Assembly (NCBI GenBank): GCA_023375785.1
Contig: SZWC01000519.1
Location: 20,249 to 84,248 of the forward strand
Reading direction: 5' to 3'
From: Penium margaritaceum
Taxonomy: Eukaryota; Streptophyta; Zygnematophyceae; Desmidiales; Peniaceae
DNA: 64,000 bases
The notes beneath the pieces are model-generated. The model saw only the letters and a list, made by a program, of their open reading frames with translations. It did not search any database and was not told where the DNA came from. Numbering within the stretch: position 1 is the stretch's first letter; each line of letters opens with the position of its first letter. Below, in pieces: positions 22,901-35,000 of the stretch. A program made the position numbers and the translations under genes.

Positions 22901-25357
22901 TGAAAGTGGCCAAAGCACCATTCAAACAGGGATAATGTGACCAACGCACCATAGACACTGTGAAATTGTGAGCAAAGCACCATTGAAACCGTGCTAATGT
23001 GAGCAAAGCACCATATACATAGTAAAAATGTGACCGAAGTACCATAGAAAATGTGAAAGTGTGACCAACGTACCATTGAAACAGTAATAATCTGACAAAA
23101 GCACCATAGACGCAGTGAATGTGTGACCAAAGTACCACTGAAATAGTGATAACATGACCAACCTACAATGAAAACATGTAAGTGGGACAAAAATACATTT
23201 GGGACCGAGATAATGTAACCAAGCACCATAGATATTGTGAAAGTGTGACCAAAGCATAATTGAGACTGTGATAAAATGACCTAAGCACTGTAGACACAAT
23301 GCAAGTTTGACAAAAACACCGTTGAAAGAGTCATGACGTGACCTAAGTATTGTATACACAGTGAAAGTGTGACCAAAGCACCATTGAAACAGTGATAACA
23401 TGGCCAAAGCACCATAGACACGATAACAGCGTGACCAAAGCACCACTAAAACAGTGGAAATGTAAATAAAGCACTATAGACACAGTGAAAGTGTGACCAA
23501 AGCACTATTGAAACAGTGATAATGTTACATAAGCATTGTAGACACAGTGAGTGTGACCCAAGCACCATTGAAACAGTGATAGTGTGACCAAAGCACCATA
23601 AATGCATTGAAAGCGTGACAAAAGCACCATTGAAACAGCAATAACTTAACCAAAGCACAATAGACACTGTGAAACTATGACCAAAGCACCATTGAAACAG
23701 AGATAATGTGACCAAAGCACCATAAACACAATAAACGTGTGACCACATCACCATTAAAACAATGATAATGTGACAAACGCATTATAGACGCGGTAAACGT
23801 GTGACCACAGCACCATTGAAAATTTGATAACGTAATCAAAGCACCACAGACTCTAGAATGTGTGACCAAAGCACCATTGAAACCATGATAATGTGACCTA
23901 AGGACCATACACAACGTGAACGTGTGACCAAAGCACCATTGAAAAAGTGACAATGTGATCAAAGCACCATAGATATAGTGAAAATGTGACCAAAACACCA
24001 TTATAAGATGAATAACTTGACCTAAGTGCTATAGACACAGTGTAAGTGTGGCCAAAACACCGTTGAAATAGTGATATTATGACCAAAGCACCATGGTCAC
24101 GATAAACGCATGAGCAAAGCACCATTGAAACAGTTATAACATAGCCAAAGCACCATCAACAGGGTGAAAGTGTGACCAAAGCACCAGGAGAACAGTGATA
24201 ATGTGACCAACGTATCATAGGCATTGTAAAACTTTGACTAAAGAACCATTGAAAGAGTGAGGATGTGACCAAAGCACCATACACACAGAAGAAGCGTGAC
24301 CAAAGTAGCATTGACCTAGTGATAACGTGACCTAAGTATCATAGACACAGTGAAAGTATGACCAAAGCACCATTGAAACAGTTGTAGTGTGACCAAAGCA
24401 CCATAGACACAGTCAAAGTGAGACTAAAGCACCATTGAAATAATGATAATGTGACCAAAGCACTGTAGACAATGAACGTATGACCAAAGCACCATTGAAA
24501 CACCGGTAATGTGACCAAAGTACCGTACACTCGGTGAAAGTGTGACTAGAGCAACATTGAAACAGTGATAATGGGACCTGAGTACAATGGACGCAGTGAA
24601 TGTGTGACCAAAGAACCATTGAGACTGTAATGATGTGACCTACGCACCATGGACATAGTGAAAGTGTAACCAAAGCACAATTGAAACAATGATTATATGA
24701 CCAAAGCAGCATAGACACGGTAAATGTGTGACCAAGGCACCATTGAGACAGTGAACATGTGACCAAAACTCCAAAATCAATGAAATTGTGACCAAAGAAC
24801 CATTGAAACAGTGATATTGTGACCAAACTACCATAGACAGAGTGGAAGTGTGACCAAAGAACCATTGAAACAGTAATTATCATGACAACAACACTATAGA
24901 CATGGTGAAAGAGTGACCAAAGCACAATCAAAATAGTGATAATGTCACCGTAGTGCCATAGACAATGTGAAAGTGTGACCAAAGTACCATTGAAACAGTG
25001 ATAACGTGACAAAAGTACCATAGAAACGGTAAAGGTGCGACCAAAGTACCACTAAAACAGTGCTAATGAGACCTAAACACCATGTACACGGTGAAAGTGT
25101 AACCAAAGCACTCATGAAATGGTGATAATGTGACCAAATTACCATGAAACACACAAAACTGTGACCAAAAAAATCATTAAAACAATAATAATGTGACCTA
25201 CGCATTATAGTCAGAGTAAAAGTGTGACCATCATAGCATTGAAACCATGATAATATGACATACGTACCATATACACGGTGATGGAGTGACTAAAGCACCA
25301 CAAAAACATTGATAATGTGACCTAGGCACCATATACACAGTCCAAGTGTGACCAAAT
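19915..25357 (-). repeat. 62-bp dimeric satellite array, reverse block 1
   Basis: The same family in inverted orientation; the plus strand reads GTGACCAAAGCACCATTGAA and AGTGATAATGTGACCTAAGC. Stop-poor frames are now on the minus strand, as the inversion predicts. Larger repeats are visible inside: the variant CTTAAGCA(T/C)TATAGACAC followed by AATAAAGTGTGACC occurs near 20365 and again near 20669. A block with AATCAGCAT followed by ACATGG(A)GAAAGT and AAGGCACCACAGAC occurs near 20728 and near 22271. The array ends about 25357, where the last unit is cut at ACCAAAT. Confidence 0.95.
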
Positions 25358-28300
25358 GTGACCTAAGCGTGGAAACACGTAGAAGTGCGTGTACGTTCGT
25401 AGAAGTATGTGTAAGTACGTGTAAGTGCGCGTAAGTGTGTGTAAGTGCGTGTAAGTACGTGTAAGTACGTGTAAGTGCTGGTAAGTATGTGTGAGTGCAT
25501 GTATGTGCATGTAAGAGCGTGTAAGTACAGGTAGGTGCGTTTTAGTTTGTGTAAATCTGTGTAAGAGCGTGTAAGTACTTGTAATTGCGTATAAGTGCGT
25601 CTCAGTGCGTGTAAGTGCGTACAAGTGTATGCAAGTGCGTGTAAGTACGTGTACGTGCGTGTACAGGCGTGTACGTACGTGAAAGTACGCGTAAGTATGA
25701 AGAAGTACGTGTGAGTGCGTGTAAGTACGTTTAAGTGCGTGTAAGTGCATGTAAGTGCTTGAAAATGTGTGTAAGTGTGTGTACGTGTGTGTAAGTGTAT
25801 TTAAGTGCGTGTAATTGTGTGTAAGTGCGTGTAAGTTTGTGTAAGTGCGTGTAAGTGGATGTACGTGTGTATAAGTATGTGTAAGTACATGTAAGTACAT
25901 GTAAATGCGTGTTATTATGCATAAGTGCGTGTAAGTGTGTGTAAGTGCGTGGAAGTGTGTGTCAGTGCGTGTAAGTGCAAGTAAGTGCATGTAAGTGCGG
26001 GTACGTCCGTGTAAGCTCGTTTAAGTGCGTGTAAGTGTGTTTAAATTCATGTAAGTGAGTGTTAGTGCATGTAAGTGCGTGTAAGTGCATGTAAGTACGT
26101 TTATGTATGTGTAAGTGCATGCAAGTGCGTGTAAGTACGTGTAACTGCTTGTAAGTGCCTGTAAGTGCCTGAAAGTGCATGTAAGTGCGTGTTAGTGCGT
26201 ATGAGTGCGTGCGAGTTTGTGTAAATACATGTAAGTGCGCGTAAGTATGTGTAAGTGTGTGTAAGTGCATGTAAGTGTATGTAAGTACGTATAAGTTTGT
26301 GTAAGTACGTGTAAGTGCGTGTAAGTTGGTGTAAGTACTGGTAAGTGCGTGTAAGTGTGTGTAAGTACGTGTAGGTGCATGTTAGTTTGTGTAAATGCGT
26401 GTAAGTGTGTGTAAGTGCGTGTAATTGCGTGTAAGTGCGTGTAAGTGCCTGAAAGTGCGTGCAAGTGTGTATACATGCGTGAATGTGCGTGTACCTGCGT
26501 ATAAGTACTTGAAAGTGTGTGTAAGTGTGTGTAAGTGCGTATAAGTGCATTTAAGTGCGTGTAAGTGTGTCTAAGTGTGTATAAGTATGAGCAAATGTAT
26601 GTAAGTGTGTTTAGGTGTGTGTAAGTGCATGTAATTGTGTGTAAGTGTAATCAAGTGTGTGTAAGTACTTGTAAGTACGTGTATGTTTGAGTAAGTGCAT
26701 GTAAGTGCGTGTTAGTGCTTGTAAGTGTGGGTAGGTGTGTGTAGGTGCACGTGTGTGGGTGTAAGTGCTCGTAAGTGCATGCATGTTTGTGTAAGTGTGG
26801 GTAAGTATGTAAGTACGTGTAAGTGCGTGTAAGTGCGTGTAAGAGTGTGTAAGTGTGTGTAAGTGCAAGTAAGTACGTGATAGTATGTGTAAGTGCGTGT
26901 AAGTGTAAGTGCGTGTAAGTGCTTGTCGTTCCATGTAAGTGCATGTAAGTGTGTGTAAGTGCGGGTAAGTGCGTATAAGTGCGTGTAAGTGCAGACAAGT
27001 GCGTGCAAGTGGGTAAACGTACGTGAATGTATGTGTATGTGCGTATAAGTACGAGATAGTGCGTGTAAGTGTGTGTAAGTTTGTGTAAGTGCGTATACGT
27101 GTGTGTAAGTGTGTGTAAGTATGTGTAAGTATGTGCAAGTGTGTGTAAGTGCGTTTAGGTGTGTGTAAGTACATGTAAGTGTTTGTAAGTGTGTGTAAGT
27201 GTGTATAAGTACTTGTAAGTATGTGTAAGTGCGTGTAAGTGTGTGTAAGTGCGTGGTAAGCATGTGTAAGTGTGTGTAAGTACATGTAAGTGCATGTAAG
27301 TACATATTAGTATGTGTAAGTACGTGTAAGTGTGTGTAAGTGCGTGTAAGTGTATGTAAGTATGTGAAAGTGCGTGTAAATGTGTGTAAGTTCGTGTAAG
27401 TGCATGTGAGTACGTGTCATTATGTGTAAGTGCGTGTAAGTGTGTGTAAGTGCGTGTACGTGTGTGTCAGTGCATGTAAGTGCATGTAAGTACGTGTAAG
27501 TACGGGTAAGTGTGTGTAAGTGCGTGTAAGTGCGTGTAGGTGTGTGTAAGTTTGTGTAAGTGCGTGTAAGCATGTGTAAGCACATGTAAATGCGTGTAAG
27601 TATATTTGAGTGCGTGTAAGTACGTGCAAGTGCGTGTAAGTGAGTGTACGTATGTGTAAGTGCTTGGACGTGCGAGTAAGTGCGTGAAAGTGTGTGTAAG
27701 TGCATGTTAGTGCGTGTAAGCATGTGTGAGTACGTGCAAGTGCGTGCGTGCAAGTTGGTGTAAGTGCAGGTAATTGCGTGTAAGTGCCTGTAAGTGAGTG
27801 TAAGTGCATGTAAGTGTGTGTAAATGTGTGTAAGCGCGTGTAAGTGTGTGTCAGTGCATGTGAGTGCGTACAAATTGGAGTAAGTGTGGGTAAGTGCATG
27901 TAAGTGCATGTAAGTGTGTGTAAGTGCGTGTAAGTACGTGTAAGTTTGTGTATGTACCTGTAAGTACGTGTAAGTGCGTGTATGTACATGTTAGTGTGTG
28001 TAAGTGCGTTTAGGTTCGTGTAAGTGTGTGTAAGTGTGTATAACTACATGTAAGTGCGTGTAACTGCGTGTAAGTACAAGGAAGTGCGTGTAAGTGCGTG
28101 TAAGTGTGTATAAGTGCGTGTAAGTGTGTGTCCATGTGTGTAAGTACGTGTACATTCCTGTAAGTGCGTGTAAGTGCGTGTACGTTTGTGCAAGTGCATG
28201 TAAGTGTGTGTAAGTGCATGCAAGTGCGTGGAAGTATGTGTAAGTACGCGTAAGTGCGTGCAAGTGCGTGTAAGTGGGTGCAAGTGCGTGTAAGTTCATG

Positions 28301-31300
28301 TAAGTGCATGTCATTCTGTGTAAGTGCCTGTAAGTGTGTGTAAGTGTGTGTAAGTGCGTATAAGTGTATGTAAGTGTGTGCAAGTACGTGTAAGTGGGTG
28401 TAAGTGAGTGTAAGTGCGTGCACGTGCGTGTAAGTGCATGTAAGTAGGTGTAAGTTTGTGTAAGTGCGTGTATGTGCGTGTAAGTGCGTGTAAGTACATG
28501 TTACTGTGTGTTATTGTGTCTAAGTGTGTGTATGTACGTGTAAGTGCGTGTAAGTACGTGTAAGTGTGTGTGACATGAAGTAAGTGCGTGTGAGTGCGTG
28601 TAAATGCGTGTAAGTGTATATAAGTATGTGGAAGTGCGTGTTTGTGAGTGTAAGTGCGTGTAAGTGCATACAAGTGCGTGTAAGTGCATGCAAGTGCGTG
28701 TAAGTGCGTGTCAGTTTACCGCATGTTATTGCGTCTAGGTACGTGTAAGTATATGAAAGTACGTGTAAGTGCGTGTAAGTGCGTGTAAGTTGGTGTAAGT
28801 GCGTGTAAGTGCGTGTAAGTATGTGTCAATGTGTATAAGTACGTGCAAGTGCGTGTATGTGCATGTAAGTACGTGTAAGTGCGTTTAGGTTCGTGTAAGT
28901 GCGTGTCAGTGCGTATAAGTATGTGTAAATATGTGTAAGCGCATGCAAGTGCGAGCAAGTGCATGTAAGTGCCTATAAGTGCGTGTAAGTGTGCGTAAGT
29001 TTGTGTCCGTGTGTGTAAGTACGTGTATGTTTGTGCAAGTGCGTATAAGCATGAGTAAGTATGAGCAAGTGCGTGTAAGTATGTGTAAGTACGTGTAAGT
29101 GTGTGCAAGTGCGTGTAAGTGGGTGCAAGTATGTGGAAGTGCGTATAAGTGTGTTTAAGTGCGTGTACGTGGGTATAAGTGCATGTAAGTGCGTGTAAGT
29201 ACGTGTAAGTGGGTGTAAGTGCGTGTGAGTACGTGCACATGCGTGTAAGTGCATGTAAGTACTTGTAAGTTTGTGTAAGTGCGTGCAAGTGCGTATAAGT
29301 GCGTGTTATTGCGTGTTATTGGGTGTAAGTGTGTGTATGTGCGTGTAAGTGCCGGTAAGTACGTGCAAGTGCGTGTGAGTGTAAGAAAGTGTGTGTGAGT
29401 GTGTGTAAGTGCGTGTAAGTACGTGTAAGTGCGTGTAAGTATGTGTAAGTCCGTGTTCGTGTGTGTAAGTACGTGTAAGTGCATGTAAGCACGTGTAAGT
29501 GCGTGTCAGTTTGTGTAAGTGCGTGTAAGTGTGTGTAAGTACGTGTAAGTATATGTAAGCACGTGTAAGTACGTGTAAGTGTGTGTAAGTGCGTGTAAGT
29601 GTATGTAAGTGCATGTAAGTGTGTGTAAGTGTGTGTAAAAGCGTGCAAGTTGGTGTAAGTACGGGTAAGTGCGTGTAAGTGCTTGTAAGTGCGTGGAAGT
29701 ATGTGTAAGTGCATGTAAGAGTGTGTAAGTGCGTGTAAGTGTATATCAGTTCGTGTAAGTGCGTCCAAGTTGGTGTAAGTACTGGTAAATACGTGTAAGT
29801 GCGTGTACGTACGAGTAAGAGCATGTAAGTGCATGTTAGTTCGTGTAAGTGTTTTCAAGTGTGTGTAAGTGCGTCTAAGTACGTGTAAATACGTTTAGGT
29901 TCATGTAAGTGTGTCTAAGTGTGTATAAGTATGTGTAAGTGCGTGTAAGTGCATGTAAGTATGTCTAGGTGTGTGTAAGTGTGTGTAAGTGCGTGTATGT
30001 ACGTGTACGTGTGTGTACGTACGTGTCCGTATATGTATGTGTGTAAGTGTGTGCAAGGGTGTGTAAGTGCGTGTAAGTTTGTGTAAGTGTATGTAAGTAC
30101 GTGTGAGTGCGTGCATGTGCATAGAAGTATGTGTAAGTACATGTAAGTGCTTGCAAGTACGTGTAAGTGGGTATAAGTGCGTGTAAGTGCATTTAAGTGT
30201 GTGTCAGCATGTGTAAGTGCATATAAGTGTGTGTAAGTATGTGTAAGTACGTGTAAGTGCGTGTAAGTGCATGTTAGTGTGTGTAAGTTTGTGTAAATGT
30301 GTGTAAGTACGTGTAAGTGCGTGTAAGTGCATGTCAGGATGTGTAAGTGCGTGTAAGTACGTGTAGTTGTGTGCAAGTGCATGTAAGTGCATGTAAGTGT
30401 GTGCAAGTGTGTGCAAGGGTGTGTAAGTGTGTGTAAGTGTTTGTAAGTTCGTGTAAGTACATGTAAGTACGTGTAAATACGTGCAAGTGGGTGTAAGTGC
30501 ATGTAAGTGCGTGTAAGTACGTGTAAGTTCATGTAAGTGCATGTAAGTACGTCTATGTGTGTGTAAGTGAGTGTAAGTGTGTGTTCCTGTGTATAAGTGT
30601 GTGTAAGTACGTGTAAGTACATGTAAGTACGTGTAAGTACGTGTGAGTACAAGTAAGTGCGTGTGAGTACGTGTAAGTGTGTGTAAGTGTGTGTAAATGC
30701 GTGTGAGTACGTGTAAGTGCGTGTAAGTGCGTGTAAGTATGTGTACGTGCAAATAAGTATGTGTAAGGATGTTTAAGTGCGTGTAAGTGCGTGTAAGTTC
30801 ATGTAAAGACCTGTACGTGCGTGCAAGTATGTGCCAGTACGTGCAAGTGTGTAAGTGCGTGTAAGTGCATGTAAGTATGTGTAAGTGTGTGTAAGTGCGT
30901 ATAAGTGTGTGTAAGCACGTGTTAGTGTGTGTACGTTCTTGTAAATGAAAGAAAGTACGTGCAAATGTGTCTAAGTGCGTGTAAGTGTGTGTGTAAGTGC
31001 GTGTAAGTGCATGTCATGGTGTGTAAGTGCATGTAAGTACGTGTAAGTGCATGCAAGTCTGTGCAAGTGCGTGCAAGTGCGTGTAAGTACGTGTAAGTAC
31101 ATGTAAGTGGGTGTAAGTGCGTGAAAGTACGTGCAAATTTGTGTAAGTACGTGTAAGTACGTGTAAGTTTGTGTAAGTACGTGTAAGTGCGTGTAAGTGC
31201 GTGTAAGTGCGTGTAAGTGCGTACTACTATGTGTTACTGCGTGTAAGTATGTGTAAGTATGTGGAAGTGTGTCCAGTTACGTGTACGTACGTGTGAGTAC

Positions 31301-32006
31301 AAGTAAGTGCGTGTGAGTGCATGTAAGTGAGTGTAGGTACGTCTAAGTACGTGTAAGTCCATGTAAGTACGTGTAAGTGCAAGTAAGTGCGTGTAATTAC
31401 GTGCAAGTGCATGTAATTAGGTGTAAGTGCATGTAAGTACGTGTAAGTACGGGTAAGTGGATGTAAGTGTTTGTAAGTATGTGTAAGTGCGTGTAAGTAC
31501 GTGTAAGTGCGTGTAAGTTTGTGCAAGTACGTGTTAGTGCATGTAAGTGCATGTAAGTGCGTGTAAGCGTGTGCAAGTGTGTGTACGTCAGTGTAAGTAT
31601 GTTCAAGTACGTGTAAGTATGTGTAAGTGTGTGCAAGTAGGTGTAAGTATGTGTAACTGCGTATGCATGTGTGTAAGTGCGTGTAAGTGCGTGTAAGTGC
31701 GTATAAGTGCGTGTTAGTAGATAGAAGTACATGTAAGTGTGTGTAAGTACTTGTAAGTGTGTACAAGTGTGTGTGAGTATGTGTAAGAGCGTGTAAGTAT
31801 GTGTGAGTGTCTGTAAGTACGTGTAAGTATGTGTAAGTGCGTATAAGTGTGTGTAAGTGCGTGTAAGTGCGTGTAAGTGCGTGTAAATGCGTGTAACTAC
31901 GTGTTATTGCGTGTATGTGCGTGTAAGTGCATGTAAGTATGTATAAGTGTATAAGTGCTTGTCTGTGCGTATCAGTTTGTCTAAGTGCATGTACGTTCGT
32001 GTAAGT
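25358..32006. repeat. 10-bp tandem array (GTAAGTGCGT-type)
   Basis: About 6.65 kb of a 10-bp unit, plus-strand consensus GTAAGTGCGT with common variants GTAAGTACGT, GTAAGTGTGT and GTAAGTGCAT. The phase is kept over long stretches with a few slips, for example near 26810, 27253 and 30846. In the plus direction TAA occurs in every frame. In the minus direction all frames are open, because 30 bp gives the 10-residue cycle LTRTYTHLHA; this yields minus-strand open frames up to 245 codons with no domain. Most units contain GTAAGT, the consensus intron donor core, and ACGTG words recur. The block lies inside reverse-oriented 62-bp satellite. The first about 12 bases (GTGACCTAAGCG) still look like 62-bp sequence, so the exact left edge is uncertain by that much. 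Confidence 0.95.
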
Positions 32007-35000
32007 ACCAAATCACCATTCAACTGGTGATAATGTGACCCAAGCATCATAGGCACAATTAAAATGTGACCAACTGACCATTGAAACTTCGATGATGTGA
32101 CCAAATCATCATAGACATAGTAAACGTGTCACAAAAGCACAATTGAAAGAGTGAAAATGTCCCCAGAGCACCATAGACATAGTGAACGTGTGACCAAAGC
32201 ACCATGAAAATAGTGATAATGTGACCAATGCACCATAGAAACAGTGAACGTGTGACCAAATCACCATTGAAACAATGTTTATTGACCTAAGTACCATAGA
32301 CACAGTATACTTCTAAACACAACACCTCTGACACAGTGATAATGTGGCCAAAGCATCATACACACTGTAAAAGTGTAGTCAGAGCACCATCAAAACAATG
32401 ACAAGGAAACCTAAACACCATGGACACAGTTAAAGTGTATCCAAAGCACTATTGAAACAGTGATGATGTAACCAAAGCACAACAAACACATTGAAATTGT
32501 GACCAAAGCACCATTACAATTTTGACAAAATGAGCGCATTATAGACACAATAAAAATGCGACCAAATCACCATTGAAACAGTGATAACTGACTTAAGCAC
32601 CAAATACATAGTGAACGCTTGATCAACATACCATTAAAGTTGTGAAAGTGTGATTGACGGACCATAGCGACAGTAAACGTGTGACCAGGTAACCATTGAA
32701 ACTGTGAAAGTGTGACCAAAGCACCATATACACAGTGAAAGTATGAACAAAACACCATTGAAACTGTAATAATGTGAACAAAGCACCATAGACGCGATGA
32801 GAGTGTGACCAAAGCAACATTGAAACGATGATCAGGTGACTTAAACACCATGTACATATTCAAAGTGTGACCAACGGACCATTGAAATAGTGACAATGTG
32901 ACTAAGCACCATAGACACGTTGTAAAGTGTGACCAAAGCACCATACACACAATGAAAGTGCGACAAAAGTACCATGGAAACAGTGATAATGGGACCAACG
33001 TGTAATAGACAGAGTGAAAGTGTTACCAAAGCACCATTTAAACAGTCACAATGTGACCTAAACACCATGGACACGGTAAACGTGTGACCAAAGCATGATT
33101 GAAAGAGTGACAACATGACCAACGTACCATGGACATAGTGAAAGTGTAACCAAAGCACCATTCATGCAGTGATAGTGTGACCTTGCTTCTATCGAAACAG
33201 AAAACGTGTAACAAAAGCACCATTGAAACAGTGATGATATGACATGAGCACCACACACACGGTAAACGTGTGACCAAAGCACCATTGAAACAGTGATCAT
33301 GTGACATAAGTGTCATAGATACAGTGAAAGTGTGACCAAAGCACCATTAAAATAGTGATAATGCGACCAAAGTACCAATTTCACAATGAACGTTTGACCA
33401 AAGTACCATTGAAACAGCAATAATGTGACCAAGGCACCACATCCACACTGCAAGTTTGACCAAATCACCATTGAGACAGTGACAATAAAATCGAATGACC
33501 ATAGGAACAGTGAAGGTGTAACCAAAGCACCATAGAAATATTGATAGTGTAACTAAAGGACCATATAAACATAACAATCTGACCATCGCACTATTGAACC
33601 CGTGATTTGTTTACCTAAGCGCCGCAGACAGTGGAAGTGTGACCAAACGACCATTACAACAGTGATAATGTGACTTAAGCAATATAGACACCGTGACGCT
33701 GTGACTAAAGCATTAGTGAAAGAGTGATAATGTAACCAAAGTACCGTAGACACAGTACAATTACGAGCAAATCACCATCGTCACTGTGATAATATGACAT
33801 AAGCACTATAGAAACAATGAAAGTGTGACCAAAGCACCATGAAAACAGTGATGATATGACCTAAGGACAATAAAAACGGTGAAAGTGTGACCAAAGCGCC
33901 ATTGAAACAGTGATAAGGTGACATATACACTATGGACGGAGAGACTGTGACGATAGTGCCATCGAAACAGTGAGAATGTGACCAAAGCTCCATAAACAAA
34001 GTGAGAGTATGGACAAAGCACGATTGAAATAGTCATAATGCAACATAAGCACCATAGACGCAGTTAAAGTGTGACCAGAGTACCATTGAAGCAGATATGT
34101 GACCAAAACACCTTATACACAGTGCATGTCTGACCACAATACTGTTGAAACTTTGATAATGTGACCAAGAGCACCATAGGCACAGTGAAAGTGTGACCAA
34201 AGCACCATTGAAAAGGTGGTAATGTGACCAAGGGACCATAGGCAGAGTGAAAGTGTGACCAAAACACCATTGAAACAATGATGATGTGACATAAGCATGA
34301 TAGACACAATGAAAGCTTGAATAAAGCACCATTGAAATAATGATTATGTGACCTAACCACCATAGACACGCTGATTGTGTGACCAGAGCACCATAAAAAT
34401 AGTAATAAGTGACCAAAGCACAATAGACACATTGTAGATGTGACCAAAGGACCATTGAAACTGTGACAATGTGACCTTAGCGCTAAGACGCAGTGAAAGT
34501 GTGATCAAGGTACCATTGAAAAAGTTATAATCTAACTAAAGCACCATAGACACATAAAAGTGTGAACAAAGCACCATTGAAACAATGATGATGTCACATA
34601 AGCACCGTAGACACAGTGAAAGTGTGACCAAAGCACCATTGAAAGAGTGGTAATGTGACCAAAACACCATGGACACGGTACAAGTATGACCAACCCACCA
34701 ATGAAACAGTTATAATATGATTTAAGACCTATTGAAACAGTAGAAGTATGACCAAACCACCATTGAAACAGCGATAGTGTTAGCACGCCACCACAAACAC
34801 AGTGGAAGTGTAACCAAAGCAGCATTTAAACAGTGATAATGTGACCTAAGCACCGTATACACAGCAAACCTGTGACCAAAGCACCAATGAAAGAGTGATA
34901 ATATGACCAGTGCACTATAGACATAGTGAAAGTATAACCAAAGGACCATTGAAACTGTGCTAATGTGACAAAAGTACCAGTGGAACAGTGACAATGTGAC

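Noticed and set aside
25358-32006. Minus-strand frames up to 245 codons with LTRTYTHLHA repeats as a repetitive protein
   Set aside because: The 10-bp unit has no stop in that direction, all three minus frames are open alike, and they overlap; the frames follow from the repeat.
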